Assembly: GCF_014636295.1 (NCBI RefSeq)
Contig: NZ_BMEC01000015.1
Location: 1 to 64,000 of the forward strand
Length of the DNA: 64,000 nt
Source: Marivirga lumbricoides
GTDB lineage: Bacteria; Bacteroidota; Bacteroidia; Cytophagales; Cyclobacteriaceae
Direction: 5' to 3'
Shown piece by piece: positions 41,256 to 51,041 of the stretch. The position numbers were made by a program, and so were the translations under genes. The notes under the pieces are model-generated. The model was not told the DNA's origin. It saw only the letters and a program-made list of their open reading frames with translations, and made no database searches. Within the stretch, counting starts at the first letter, position 1; each line of letters begins with the position of its first letter.

Positions 41256-43280
41256 ATGGATTTTAAAATTAAGAGCGATTATATACCAACAGGAGATCAG
41301 CCAAGAGCTATTGGTGAACTCCAAAAAGGCATAGAAGCTGGTGAGCAGGACCAGGTATTGTTAGGAGTAACGGGCTCGGGCAAAACCTTTACAGTAGCCA
41401 ACCTGATTGAGAGAGTACAAAAACCCACTTTAATTTTAAGTCATAATAAAACCCTTGCTGCTCAGCTATATGGGGAGTTTAAACAATTCTTTCCTGATAA
41501 TGCAGTAGAATATTTTATCTCTTACTATGATTATTATCAGCCTGAAGCATTTATTCCCACCAGTAATTTATACATAGAAAAAGATCTTTCCATCAATGAA
41601 GAAATAGAGAAACTGAGATTAAGTGCAACCTCTGCATTGCTCTCAGGCCGAAGAGATGTGATGGTGATTGCTTCTGTTTCATGCATTTATGGTATTGGTA
41701 ATCCTGATGAATTCGGAAAAAATATTATCAGAATTCAACAAGGAGATAAGATACCCAGGAATCAGTTATTATTTGCTTTTGTAGATATTTTATACAACAG
41801 AACTACAGCAGAATTTAAAAGAGGAACCTTTCGCGTTAAAGGAGACACAGTTGATATTTTTGTTGCTTATGCAGATTTTGCTTACAGAATCATGTTCTGG
41901 GGAGATGAGGTCGAATCCATTCAAAGGATTGAACCTGATTCAGGGAAAAAGATATCTGATGAAAAAATAATTAGTATTTTCCCGGCCAATTTATTCGTGA
42001 CAGGAAAAGATGTGCTTCATCAGGCTATTAAAGAAATACAGGATGACATGGTAGAGCAGGTGAAGTTCTTTGAGAGGGATGGCAGGTTTTTGGAAGCAAA
42101 AAGATTAAAGGAAAGAACAGAATTTGACATTGAAATGATGCGAGAGCTAGGCTACTGTTCAGGAGTAGAAAACTACTCTCGATATTTTGACAGAAGAGCT
42201 CCAGGCACCCGGCCTTTCTGCCTATTGGATTACTTTCCTGATGATTATTTGATGGTGATTGATGAAAGCCATGTTACAGTACCACAGGTAAGAGCCATGT
42301 ATGGTGGTGACAGGGCGAGAAAGATCAACCTGGTGGACTATGGCTACAGATTACCTTCAGCAATGGACAACCGACCTCTTACATTTAATGAGTTTGAAGC
42401 AATGATGGGCCAGACTGTATATGTGAGCGCCACTCCTGCTGAATATGAATTGAGAAAAACGGAAGGCACTGTAGTGGAGCAAGTAATCAGGCCTACAGGG
42501 TTATTAGATCCTGAAATTGATGTGAGGCCAAGTGGCAACCAAATTGATGATTTACTGGAAGAAATTGATGAAAGGGTAAAACTTAAAGAAAGGGTTTTAA
42601 TTACTACCCTTACCAAGCGAATGGCTGAAGAAATGAATAAGTTTCTGGGAAGAGCAAATATTAAATCCCGCTACATTCATTCGGAAGTAACCACGTTGGA
42701 CAGAGTGGAAATTCTGAGAGATTTGCGATTAGGTGAGTTTGATGTATTAGTTGGAGTGAACTTGTTAAGAGAAGGGCTTGACCTGCCTGAAGTATCACTT
42801 GTGGCTATCCTGGATGCTGATAAAGAAGGTTTTCTTAGAAATCATCGATCACTTATTCAAACTATTGGAAGAGCTGCACGAAATGAAAAGGGGAAGGTAA
42901 TTATGTACGCTGATAAGGTGACTGAATCCATGCAGTTGGCAATTGATGAAACCAATAGAAGAAGAGCTGTACAAATTGAGTATAATAAACAGCATAATAT
43001 TGTACCTAAAACTGTTTTCAAATCAAGGGAGCATATTTTGGGACAAACTATTGCAGTGGACTCTAAGAAAACTTCTCAGCAGAAATACTATGCAGGAGCT
43101 GAGGAAGTTTCAGTTGCTGCAGACCCTGTAGTACAATATATGGATAAGACAGGACTGGATAAAATGATAAAAGCCACACAGAAAAAAATGGAAGCTGCTG
43201 CCAAAGAACTGGACTTCATTGAAGCAGCAAGACTTCGCGATGAATGGCAGGAACTACAGAAATTGAGGGACAGTAAATAA
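41256..43280 (+). CDS. uvrB: Excinuclease ABC subunit B
   Basis: This 674-residue protein has the UvrB helicase core: GVTGSGKTFTVA (Walker A, about residues 39-46), YYDYYQPEAF, the beta-hairpin region, DESHVTVPQ (Walker B type) and QTIGRAAR. A C-terminal UVR domain (about 635-670, LDFIEAARLRDEW) recruits UvrC. It loads onto damaged DNA from UvrA2B. Length and motifs are standard. Confidence 0.98.
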   Translation: MDFKIKSDYIPTGDQPRAIGELQKGIEAGEQDQVLLGVTGSGKTFTVANLIERVQKPTLILSHNKTLAAQLYGEFKQFFPDNAVEYFISYYDYYQPEAFIPTSNLYIEKDLSINEEIEKLRLSATSALLSGRRDVMVIASVSCIYGIGNPDEFGKNIIRIQQGDKIPRNQLLFAFVDILYNRTTAEFKRGTFRVKGDTVDIFVAYADFAYRIMFWGDEVESIQRIEPDSGKKISDEKIISIFPANLFVTGKDVLHQAIKEIQDDMVEQVKFFERDGRFLEAKRLKERTEFDIEMMRELGYCSGVENYSRYFDRRAPGTRPFCLLDYFPDDYLMVIDESHVTVPQVRAMYGGDRARKINLVDYGYRLPSAMDNRPLTFNEFEAMMGQTVYVSATPAEYELRKTEGTVVEQVIRPTGLLDPEIDVRPSGNQIDDLLEEIDERVKLKERVLITTLTKRMAEEMNKFLGRANIKSRYIHSEVTTLDRVEILRDLRLGEFDVLVGVNLLREGLDLPEVSLVAILDADKEGFLRNHRSLIQTIGRAARNEKGKVIMYADKVTESMQLAIDETNRRRAVQIEYNKQHNIVPKTVFKSREHILGQTIAVDSKKTSQQKYYAGAEEVSVAADPVVQYMDKTGLDKMIKATQKKMEAAAKELDFIEAARLRDEWQELQKLRDSK

Positions 43281-43291
43281 ATTTAATAATT

Positions 43292-43299
43292 TATATTTG
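43292..43299 (+). promoter_or_regulatory. -7 element for the S1/P1 nuclease gene
   Basis: TATATTTG fits TAnnTTTG, about 24 bases upstream of the ATG at 43323. Confidence 0.5.
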
Positions 43300-43322
43300 C
43301 ACACAAATAGTAATTAAAAAAC

Positions 43323-44096
43323 ATGCGCATTAAATTAATCAGTACAATTTTATTAATGATTTTTCTTGTACCACAGGCTTTCTCATGGGGGCAAACGGGA
43401 CATAGAGCTGTGGGTGAGGTAGCATCATTCTATCTTAGTAAAAAAGCACAAAGAAAAATTAATACTGTTCTGCAAGGCGAGTCACTAGCTATTGCCAGTG
43501 TTTGGATGGATGAAATAAAATCTGATGACGCTTATGATCACACTCACGATTGGCATTGGACGGAAATTCCGGATGGAATGACGTATGAAGAAGCTAAGAA
43601 GAACCCCAATGGTGATATCATCATGACCATTGAAAGACTAATTAAAGAGCTGAAAGCGGGGGGACTTGATCCTAAAACAGAACAAGAGCACTTAAAAATG
43701 CTTCTCCATCTTGTAGGAGACATCCATCAGCCATGCCATGTGGGTAATGGTGAAGACCAGGGCTCTAATCAGATCAAAGTAAAGTGGTTTGGTAAAAACT
43801 CCAACTTACACAAAGTGTGGGACAGTGAAATGATTGATGGAAAGCAATTGAGTTATACCGAATTGGCCAACGCTGTTAATAATATTTCCACCAAAGAGCA
43901 AATTGAAAAATGGCAGAAAGATCCTTTAGAACAATGGATAATTGAAGTAATTGCTTTGAGGCCTCAGGTGTACGACTTTAGTGATGACGGAAATTTACGA
44001 TACGAATATGCTTACAAAAACTGGGATACTGTTCAACAGCAGTTATTAAAAGCAGGAGTTAGACTTGCTGAAGTGTTGAATGATATTTATGGCTAA
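43323..44096 (+). CDS. Secreted S1/P1-type nuclease
   Basis: This 257-residue protein has a signal peptide (MRIKLISTILLMIFLVPQAFS). The mature protein starts WGQTGHR, where the N-terminal Trp and His bind zinc, as in the P1 family. Further zinc ligands sit in DHTHDWHWTEIP, HLVGDIHQPCHVG and NLHKVWDSEMI. It cleaves single-stranded nucleic acids outside the cytosol, probably for nutrient use. It ends convergently with, and overlaps by 4 bases, the gene at 44093. Confidence 0.93.
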   Translation: MRIKLISTILLMIFLVPQAFSWGQTGHRAVGEVASFYLSKKAQRKINTVLQGESLAIASVWMDEIKSDDAYDHTHDWHWTEIPDGMTYEEAKKNPNGDIIMTIERLIKELKAGGLDPKTEQEHLKMLLHLVGDIHQPCHVGNGEDQGSNQIKVKWFGKNSNLHKVWDSEMIDGKQLSYTELANAVNNISTKEQIEKWQKDPLEQWIIEVIALRPQVYDFSDDGNLRYEYAYKNWDTVQQQLLKAGVRLAEVLNDIYG

Positions 44097-44677
44097 AATT
44101 CAGTAAAAATAATGGGGGAGCTCTCAGATTCAATCTGAATGAACCCCTCTTCTTTCACAACAAACCCTTCTGATTGCTTTTCTGTGTTGCTACTCTGAAG
44201 TTCACCACTTAATATGTGAATTCTGCTACCTGAAGGATACCATTTCTTCAAATAATTTTTAAAACTTACCACAGTAATTTCTTCCTCCACAAATATACTT
44301 ATTGGAATTTTTAAACTCTGGTTAAATACTGATTTGAGCAATTTCTCTCGCACTAACTTATTACAAAAAATATTTATCCCCGTAAATTCTTTATCCTCCA
44401 GTACAGATATAAGGCTACCTAGCATATTTCCTTCATCAAATTTCTTCACAGCATAATTTCCTGTCTGAAGATCGAGAGGGACATAATTAGAAGGATCAAT
44501 AGCAAAAACACCATCTACTTTTATATTTTGAGACATTACCCATTCTGCATATTCTTCCGACACCCAAACTGTTGGAGACCAACCTAAAAGCTGCCTAATT
44601 AAAGTTAGATTATTATCAACAGATAAAATAAAAACGGGAGGTTCTTGCTCATCTCTTATTACATGGTGGGAAGACAT
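44093..44677 (-). CDS. Conserved protein, thiamine pyrophosphokinase-like
   Basis: This 194-residue protein starts MSSHHVIRDEQEPP, a start I associate with a Bacteroidota group related to thiamine pyrophosphokinases. The C-terminus has WYPSGSRIHILSG and EGFIQIESESSPIIFTE, like the TPK C-terminal beta domain. The GDfDS-type nucleotide motif of true TPKs is not apparent (DGVFAIDPS is at that place). It may be inactive or changed in specificity. The assignment is from memory of the family and is weak. Confidence 0.45.
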   Translation of the reverse strand: MSSHHVIRDEQEPPVFILSVDNNLTLIRQLLGWSPTVWVSEEYAEWVMSQNIKVDGVFAIDPSNYVPLDLQTGNYAVKKFDEGNMLGSLISVLEDKEFTGINIFCNKLVREKLLKSVFNQSLKIPISIFVEEEITVVSFKNYLKKWYPSGSRIHILSGELQSSNTEKQSEGFVVKEEGFIQIESESSPIIFTEF

Positions 44678-44780
44678 ACTTAAAATCTATAATATTGTTA
44701 AAGATAAATTAATGTACCACAGCGGAAATTTAATAGGTAATTCACTAAAAGACTGTAAATTGCACAAATTTTACTAAATA

Positions 44781-46868
44781 GTGAAAAGTTTATTACCCGG
44801 TATTTTAATACTTTGTTTGTTAGTGAGCAACGTGCTTCACGGACAGAATAAAGCAACCATTGACAGTTTAAAAAAGAGTTTGAGCAAGGATAAAACTGCC
44901 CAAAACATACAGCTCTATAATCAAATTGCATGGGAATACCGTAAATCACATCCAGATAGTACAATTTTCTACAGTCAAATTGCGCTTGACGTTGCCTCTC
45001 AGGAAGAATATCAGCTTTATAAAGCTCAACCTCTCAATTTCCTTGGAGTTGGCTACTACTATCTGGGTGAAAATCTTAAAGCTTATGAATATTATAGTCA
45101 GGCCAAAGATGTAGCACTCAGCAATGGAGATTCTTTACAATATGGACATGCTTTAAATAATATTGGAAGAATCTATTTCAATCAAGGTAATTATATTTCT
45201 GCCTACAATTATTTCATGAGATCAATGGAAGTTTTTGAGGAAACCGAAGATAAGACAGCCATAAGTTACGGATACAAGAGCCTTTCGGAGCTCTATCAGT
45301 CGCAGAATAACCTGGAGAAAGCACTGGAAATGTCCATGAAAACAGCTGAAATCAGAAAAAGCTTTAATGATCCATCAGGCATTATTTCCATTTACCTTGA
45401 AATTGCCAGTATTTACATCTCAATGAAAGATTACAATAGTGCATTAAGCTATTTTACAAAGGCCTATGACATTGCAGAAAATATTAACGATGAAGCTAAT
45501 CTTGCCATTATTAAATTAGAAATAGCTAAACTTAATACGCAAAGAGGCCATTTAGGCATCGCTTTATTAAATGCGATTGATGCCCTCAATTTTGCGGAGA
45601 AATCCAATAATAACAATTTACTTATTAAGGTTAACTACCAGATGGGACTAATATATTATACCCAAAATAACTTTAATCGTGCGAAAATCTATTTTGAAAA
45701 GGTTAAAAAACAGGCTTCAGAGAATAATGATATAGTGTATGAAAGAGATGCTCTTTTGTTTTTAGCTAAAATTTACGAAAATGAAGGTATGGTAGAAGAA
45801 GCTTACAATAACTTTAAGCTTTTTGCTAATATGAAAGAAAAGACAGACAATATTGAAGCTGCCAGAGAAATACAGAAGCTGGAATCTCGTCTGGAAATTG
45901 AAGTTACAGAAAAAGAAAATCAACTTCTTAAATCGAACGAATCGGCCTATAAAGCAGTAATAGAAAAACAGAGAGCTCTTAGTATCGCACTTTCAGTTAT
46001 TGCGTCATTAGTTGTATTGCTACTTATCATTATTTGGAGCACTGCAAGAAAAAGACAAAAGTTTAATAAAATTCTCGTGAATAAGAACGAAGAAATAGAA
46101 GCTCATCAATTAAAAATTACCGCGCAAAATGAAGAAATTAAAAAGCAAAATGATAAGCTGACCATTCACAATAAAACATTAGATGATCTCAATAATGAAA
46201 AAGATTCATTACTGGGTATAGTAGTACATGATTTGAAATTACCTTTTAGCAGGATTATTGGTTTAACAGATCTTCTTAAATACACAAAACTATCCATAGA
46301 ACAGGAACAATATGTACAAATGATCCGAACCAATTCAAAACATGGCTCCTATTTAATCAACGATTTACTGGATGTAAATGCTATGGAAATTGATAAATCT
46401 AAACCTGTTCCTACAAATATTAACCTGAAAACATTACTAGAAAACCAGGGAGCTAATTTTGTTGTGGAGATAGCTAATAAGGAGTTAGGTCTTAAGATTA
46501 AGTGTGACCCTGATCTTATAGTCTCTACTGATAAAGCATTCCTTAATCGTATCTTGGAAAACCTAATATCCAATGCTATTAAGTTTTCACATTTGGGTTC
46601 AGAAATAATACTGTCAGCCGGTAAGGACAGTAATTCATTTTGGATTTCAGTAAAAGATTTTGGACTCGGATTTACTGAAGAAGATCAAAAGACTATATTT
46701 GGTAAATTCAAGAGACTGAGTGCAAGGCCTACTGGTGGTGAAAGCTCCAACGGCTTAGGCCTGGCCATTGTGAAAACACTTACTGACAGATTAAATGGGA
46801 AAATAAGTCTTAATTCAGAAAAGGATAAATTCAGTGAATTTACACTAACCTTTCCTATGTTGGATTAA
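44781..46868 (+). CDS. TPR-domain sensor histidine kinase
   Basis: This 695-residue protein starts at GTG 44781 with a signal peptide (LLPGILILCLLVSNVLHG). TPR units fill residues about 30-360 in the periplasm, a membrane helix follows (about 400-420), then a coiled coil (425-470), the HisKA domain with the phospho-accepting His in VVHDLKLPFSR, and an HATPase domain (NLISNAIKFS, DFGLGF, GLGLAIVK). No response regulator gene is adjacent, so its partner lies elsewhere. The ligand sensed by the TPR part is unknown. Confidence 0.92.
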   Translation: MKSLLPGILILCLLVSNVLHGQNKATIDSLKKSLSKDKTAQNIQLYNQIAWEYRKSHPDSTIFYSQIALDVASQEEYQLYKAQPLNFLGVGYYYLGENLKAYEYYSQAKDVALSNGDSLQYGHALNNIGRIYFNQGNYISAYNYFMRSMEVFEETEDKTAISYGYKSLSELYQSQNNLEKALEMSMKTAEIRKSFNDPSGIISIYLEIASIYISMKDYNSALSYFTKAYDIAENINDEANLAIIKLEIAKLNTQRGHLGIALLNAIDALNFAEKSNNNNLLIKVNYQMGLIYYTQNNFNRAKIYFEKVKKQASENNDIVYERDALLFLAKIYENEGMVEEAYNNFKLFANMKEKTDNIEAAREIQKLESRLEIEVTEKENQLLKSNESAYKAVIEKQRALSIALSVIASLVVLLLIIIWSTARKRQKFNKILVNKNEEIEAHQLKITAQNEEIKKQNDKLTIHNKTLDDLNNEKDSLLGIVVHDLKLPFSRIIGLTDLLKYTKLSIEQEQYVQMIRTNSKHGSYLINDLLDVNAMEIDKSKPVPTNINLKTLLENQGANFVVEIANKELGLKIKCDPDLIVSTDKAFLNRILENLISNAIKFSHLGSEIILSAGKDSNSFWISVKDFGLGFTEEDQKTIFGKFKRLSARPTGGESSNGLGLAIVKTLTDRLNGKISLNSEKDKFSEFTLTFPMLD

Positions 46869-47112
46869 TAAATATAATTGGATATTTTCTGTTTGGAGGT
46901 AAGCAAAACTATAAATGATTTAAAAATAGAAGATAACAATAATTTGTGTTTACAAAAGGGCTCACCCCTTCTACCCCCTGATTTTATGCTATTACGTTTC
47001 TTTGTTGAATGAAAGTGAAAATTGTATACGATTAGGAAAATATAAAAATATATTTCCCCAATCTTTTTACTGAAGTACATGAAAGAATGAAGGCGTATAT
47101 GCTAACAGCTTT

Positions 47113-47634
47113 TTAAAACCCAACCTTCTTTGATTTCCATCCATTCTCTTCAATGGTATTCGCAGAATCCATTACTTTTTCTTTTAACTGCTCTTTATAT
47201 TCACTGAGTGCTTTATCAACTTCTGAATCGAAGTTAGCGACAATCTGAGCAGCTAATATGCCTGCATTTTTTGCTCCATCTAAAGCTACCGTTGCCACAG
47301 GAACACCTCCCGGCATCTGCAATATAGAAAGTACAGAATCCCAGCCATCTATTGAATTACTTGACTTTACAGGAACACCTATTACAGGAAGTGTTGTCAG
47401 GGATGCTACCATCCCAGGTAAATGGGCCGCCCCCCCTGCTCCGGCAATAATAACATGATAGCCATTTGATTTAGCGGATTTAGCAAACTCAAACATCCTC
47501 TCAGGTGTGCGGTGAGCAGAGACTATAGTTAAATCATACGAAAGCTTTAATTCTTCTAACACATTGGCTGCTTCACTCATCACTTTCAAATCTGACTGGC
47601 TGCCCATAATAATAGCTACTTTTCCCTTGCTCAT
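47113..47634 (-). CDS. purE: N5-carboxyaminoimidazole ribonucleotide mutase
   Basis: This 173-residue class I PurE has GSQSDL, SAHRTPERMFEF and AGAGGAAHLPGM, then the conserved LTTLPVIGVPV. It converts N5-CAIR to CAIR in purine synthesis. It overlaps purK by 4 bases and follows it, so the two steps are coupled. Confidence 0.97.
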   Translation of the reverse strand: MSKGKVAIIMGSQSDLKVMSEAANVLEELKLSYDLTIVSAHRTPERMFEFAKSAKSNGYHVIIAGAGGAAHLPGMVASLTTLPVIGVPVKSSNSIDGWDSVLSILQMPGGVPVATVALDGAKNAGILAAQIVANFDSEVDKALSEYKEQLKEKVMDSANTIEENGWKSKKVGF

Positions 47635-48776
47635 GCTTTTACTTTTAAAGTGTTCTTAACTGTTTCAATCTTTTTCCTTAAGGATGCTAAACTTGGATCT
47701 GTAATAGTTACATGTCCCATTTTCCTGAACGGTTTGGTAATCTTTTTACCATACAAATGAACATGTGCCCCCGGAATTTTTAATACCTCATTCATCCCTT
47801 CATATTTCGCCTCACCTGTAAAACCATCTTCCCCCAAAACATTTACCATAGCTGAGCATATTTTTACATTTGTATCACCAAGGGGTAAATTTAAAACAGC
47901 CCTTAACATTTGATCATATTGAGATGTGAAATTGCCCTCAATACTCTGGTGACCACTATTATGAGGCCTCGGAGCGATTTCATTTACTAATATTTCATTA
48001 TCCTTGGTCAGAAACATTTCCACAGCCAACAAACCAGTCATGTTTAGTTTAACTATCAGTTCTTTGGCTATTTTTTCGGCTTCTTCATTAATTTCAGGGG
48101 CTAGTAAAGCAGGTGATAAAAGGTATTCAACAAGGTTATGTTCAGGGTGAAATACCATTTCTACAGGAGGGAATGATTCAACTTCTCCTGCCTGATTACG
48201 CGCTACAATCACAGCCAACTCTTTCTTAAATGGAACAAAGCTCTCCAGTAGAGCAGGGCCATTAAATCCTTTTTCAATATCATTGGCTGATTTGATTACC
48301 TGTACACCCCGACCATCATAACCGCCTTTCCCCATCTTATGTACAGCTGGCAACTTATCTTCATGTTGCTTTAAGTCTTCTGCAGATTCTGTTAATACAA
48401 AGTCTGCCGTGGGAATATTGTTGTCTTTGTAAAACTGCTTCTGTATTCTCTTATCCTGTATAAGAGCGATAACTTCAGGCTCCGGATAGACTAAAACCCC
48501 TTCAGATTGAAGTTTTTTGAGTGCATCAGTATTTACCTTTTCAATTTCTATGGTCACCACATCGCATTCCTTTCCGAAAGCATAAACAGTGTCAAAATCC
48601 TCCAGATCACCCACTGTAAAGTCTTCAATTAATGAAGCACAGGGTGCATTTTCGTCAGGATCCATCATCTGCAAGTTCAAATTAAGATTAATTGCACTTT
48701 GATGAAGCATTCTACCTAACTGACCTCCTCCTAAAACACCTATTCTCTTCTGACTATCGAATTGACTTAATGACAT
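47631..48776 (-). CDS. purK: N5-carboxyaminoimidazole ribonucleotide synthase
   Basis: This 381-residue ATP-grasp enzyme has GVLGGGQLGRMLHQSA near the N-terminus, KMGKGGYDGRGVQ (ATP loop), ELAVIVARN and NEIAPRPHNSGHQ (metal and substrate site). It carboxylates AIR with ATP and bicarbonate. Its product goes straight to PurE, encoded next. Confidence 0.97.
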   Translation of the reverse strand: MSLSQFDSQKRIGVLGGGQLGRMLHQSAINLNLNLQMMDPDENAPCASLIEDFTVGDLEDFDTVYAFGKECDVVTIEIEKVNTDALKKLQSEGVLVYPEPEVIALIQDKRIQKQFYKDNNIPTADFVLTESAEDLKQHEDKLPAVHKMGKGGYDGRGVQVIKSANDIEKGFNGPALLESFVPFKKELAVIVARNQAGEVESFPPVEMVFHPEHNLVEYLLSPALLAPEINEEAEKIAKELIVKLNMTGLLAVEMFLTKDNEILVNEIAPRPHNSGHQSIEGNFTSQYDQMLRAVLNLPLGDTNVKICSAMVNVLGEDGFTGEAKYEGMNEVLKIPGAHVHLYGKKITKPFRKMGHVTITDPSLASLRKKIETVKNTLKVKA

Positions 48777-48878
48777 GTTATACTTTTAAAAATTTCTGAT
48801 ATCGGCAAAAATAATATTTCTTACACTAATAAATTAACGATCTTCCGAAAAAGGAATAAGCTGGCTTATAAATAAAAA

Positions 48879-48911
48879 GCCTTCCTCCACCTATAACAGG
48901 GGAAGGAAGGC
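48879..48911 (-). terminator. Terminator after the SiaB-like gene
   Basis: GCCTTCCTCC (48879-48888) pairs with GGAAGGAAGGC (48901-48911) with one bulge, flanked by A and T runs. It ends transcription from the gene at 48943. Confidence 0.7.
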
Positions 48912-48942
48912 AAAAAAACAAACTGAATATTTTAATGGAGAA

Positions 48943-49551
48943 TTATTTATTCTTTTCGTCTTTAATCTTTTCTCCGTTAATTTCCACTTTAAGTATGAAC
49001 AAATCAAATTCTTCATCGATAGGAAGAAATTTATAAACTAACTGCTCTCCGGTTTTTCTGGCAATATCAATTAAGCCTAAACCTGCTCCTCCTTTATCGG
49101 AAAGTTTACCATGCTTAATCTGCTGCATATACATTTTCTTTAACTCGTCAGCACTGGCAGCATTTACCTCATCTATGGCAGCTCTTAAACCATCTACTTT
49201 TGACCTGGCCACCTTATTACTGGTAATTACATAATAAATTTCTTCCTTTTGGCCGATGATAAATAAACCATTACCAATATGGGCATCTGTAATTTCATCA
49301 GAATGCTTATTCATGTTTTGAAGCGTTTCTACCATCACATGGTAAACTCTCTTCTTAACATATCTATCCTCATTTTTACGGTCCATGTCTGATTCAGCCA
49401 TGGATGTAAACATTTTGGTTATCTCATGATTGAACTCTCCCAGATAAACTAAAGAAATTCCATTCCCCTGCATTTCAGAGAATAAACTTAATACTGACTT
49501 GATGAAATTAACATTCAAATCCATCTTGCTTGTGTTTATGTTATCCAACAT
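48943..49551 (-). CDS. SiaB-family (DUF6272) protein kinase-like protein
   Basis: This 202-residue protein has the GHKL-type fold of the SiaB/DUF6272 family: VYHVMVETLQNMNKHSDE (N-box-like), GLFIIGQKEEIYYV and GGAGLGLIDIARKTGE (G-box-like). SiaB proteins phosphorylate STAS-domain partners in signalling pathways that affect biofilm or aggregation. No STAS or phosphatase partner is adjacent here. A terminator follows the stop. Confidence 0.82.
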   Translation of the reverse strand: MLDNINTSKMDLNVNFIKSVLSLFSEMQGNGISLVYLGEFNHEITKMFTSMAESDMDRKNEDRYVKKRVYHVMVETLQNMNKHSDEITDAHIGNGLFIIGQKEEIYYVITSNKVARSKVDGLRAAIDEVNAASADELKKMYMQQIKHGKLSDKGGAGLGLIDIARKTGEQLVYKFLPIDEEFDLFILKVEINGEKIKDEKNK

Positions 49552-49624
49552 TAATTTAAAAATTATTTAAATGTATACTGATTTTCAGAATATTTCTCAA
49601 AATAGGACATTTTTTTAAAAAAAT

Positions 49625-51031
49625 TTAATCAACACCTAAATCAATTGTGTCAATTGTACCTTTCTTGCTCTTTTTTGATTTTACTTTATTTATTTTTCCG
49701 AAAGTGAAGTTCAACCCTGCTCTTACATCGGCCATCTTCCCGTTTATAGGATTTGTTAATGATAGCAGGTCATTAGTAGCTACGTAGAATTGAAATCCGA
49801 TCAGGTTAAGTGTAAAACCTGTTCCTATATTGGGTCTGCCATTCATTAAAGTTCCTGACAATGCAAAATTAAAGAAAGTATTTAACTGAAAATTATACAT
49901 AGCTGTAAATGCAGGAATGATAGTTCCTCTGTAAATTTCAGAATACATAATGGCACTGGCTGTTTGCCTCGGGGTAAATTTATAGGAAGCTCCAGCATAT
50001 AATTTTCCCGTCAGCGGAGTACTAAATGCATCGCCACTGGTTTCCTCAATTTCCAGCTCATCCACCAAACTATCCAGCTCATCTTCCAATGCACTGTCAT
50101 CGCCATTTACCAAATCAATTACATCCACACCAGTAAAAGTTACAGAAGTTGAAGGGATATAGGCATTATACGTATTATTTTTCCATTTAATGAACCCAAG
50201 GTCATTTAAGGACGCGAAAAACTGAATTTTTTCTGTAAATTGATAGGTTGCCCCTAAGTCTACTGCGAACCCTCCGTTGTTAAAAGCATTGGCAATATCA
50301 TCGCTATTATCCTCGTCATTAGCAGCTGCACCTGCAATACCCCCGGCTCTCACATTAAATCCTTTGCTGGTAAACTGAATTGAGTCTCCCCTGAATTCAT
50401 CATTTCCGAAAGTTCTAATGCTGGCATCTAAACTTGGCATATCAGCATATGCATGACCAATCAGATATTTTAAACGAACTCCTAAAGTTAACTTTTCAGT
50501 AAACAGGCTTCTTCCATGAGATAATGCAACTTCTGTAAAAGCCATTGACTTTGCAGAAAATTTCTTTAAATCAACTATTCCATCTTCCAGCTCATCTGAA
50601 GCATTTCCATAGTAGGGTAAAGCTAAAAGTGATTTAGGTATGCTTGATCTTACAAAAACTCTTGAATTTATGCTGAAGGCAGAATAGCCATTTTTTCCTC
50701 TGATGCCTAAATGGAATAAATTAATGTTTGCATTTCCCGTTACCCTGTTATTCTTCTTCAAGCCATCATAGACCTCGTCAATTGCCATATTTCCTTCATC
50801 ATCCTTTGAAGTGAGTAGTCCCAGGCTTGTAAAGTTGTTTCCGGCATTAACATAAAAACCAGAAACACCAGGAAGACCTAAAGAAAATTTATAATCAGGT
50901 AGGATTGCCGGGTTTAAAGCATTGGCTTGAGGCAGCGTTTTAGCCAGTCCATAGCCAATCATATCTGATTGCCCTTTCACATGAAAGGAGATCACTATCA
51001 GTATTAATAATATTAAGTATCTATTTTTCAT
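49625..51031 (-). CDS. DUF5723-family outer-membrane protein
   Basis: I place the start at the ATG 51031 (MKNRYLILLILIVISFHVKGQ, a signal peptide) because the frame further upstream overlaps the preceding gene. The mature part is a barrel typical of DUF5723: GYGLAKTLPQANALNPAILP, repeated aromatic strands, and acidic surface loops. It follows the lipoprotein gene by 10 bases, so both probably work as one outer-membrane unit. The transported substrate is unknown. Confidence 0.8.
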   Translation of the reverse strand: MKNRYLILLILIVISFHVKGQSDMIGYGLAKTLPQANALNPAILPDYKFSLGLPGVSGFYVNAGNNFTSLGLLTSKDDEGNMAIDEVYDGLKKNNRVTGNANINLFHLGIRGKNGYSAFSINSRVFVRSSIPKSLLALPYYGNASDELEDGIVDLKKFSAKSMAFTEVALSHGRSLFTEKLTLGVRLKYLIGHAYADMPSLDASIRTFGNDEFRGDSIQFTSKGFNVRAGGIAGAAANDEDNSDDIANAFNNGGFAVDLGATYQFTEKIQFFASLNDLGFIKWKNNTYNAYIPSTSVTFTGVDVIDLVNGDDSALEDELDSLVDELEIEETSGDAFSTPLTGKLYAGASYKFTPRQTASAIMYSEIYRGTIIPAFTAMYNFQLNTFFNFALSGTLMNGRPNIGTGFTLNLIGFQFYVATNDLLSLTNPINGKMADVRAGLNFTFGKINKVKSKKSKKGTIDTIDLGVD

Positions 51032-51041
51032 CTTATGAAAA

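Noticed and set aside
46865-47080. Minus-strand 71-residue frame after the sensor kinase
   Set aside because: AT-rich gap with low-complexity composition and no promoter or conserved context.
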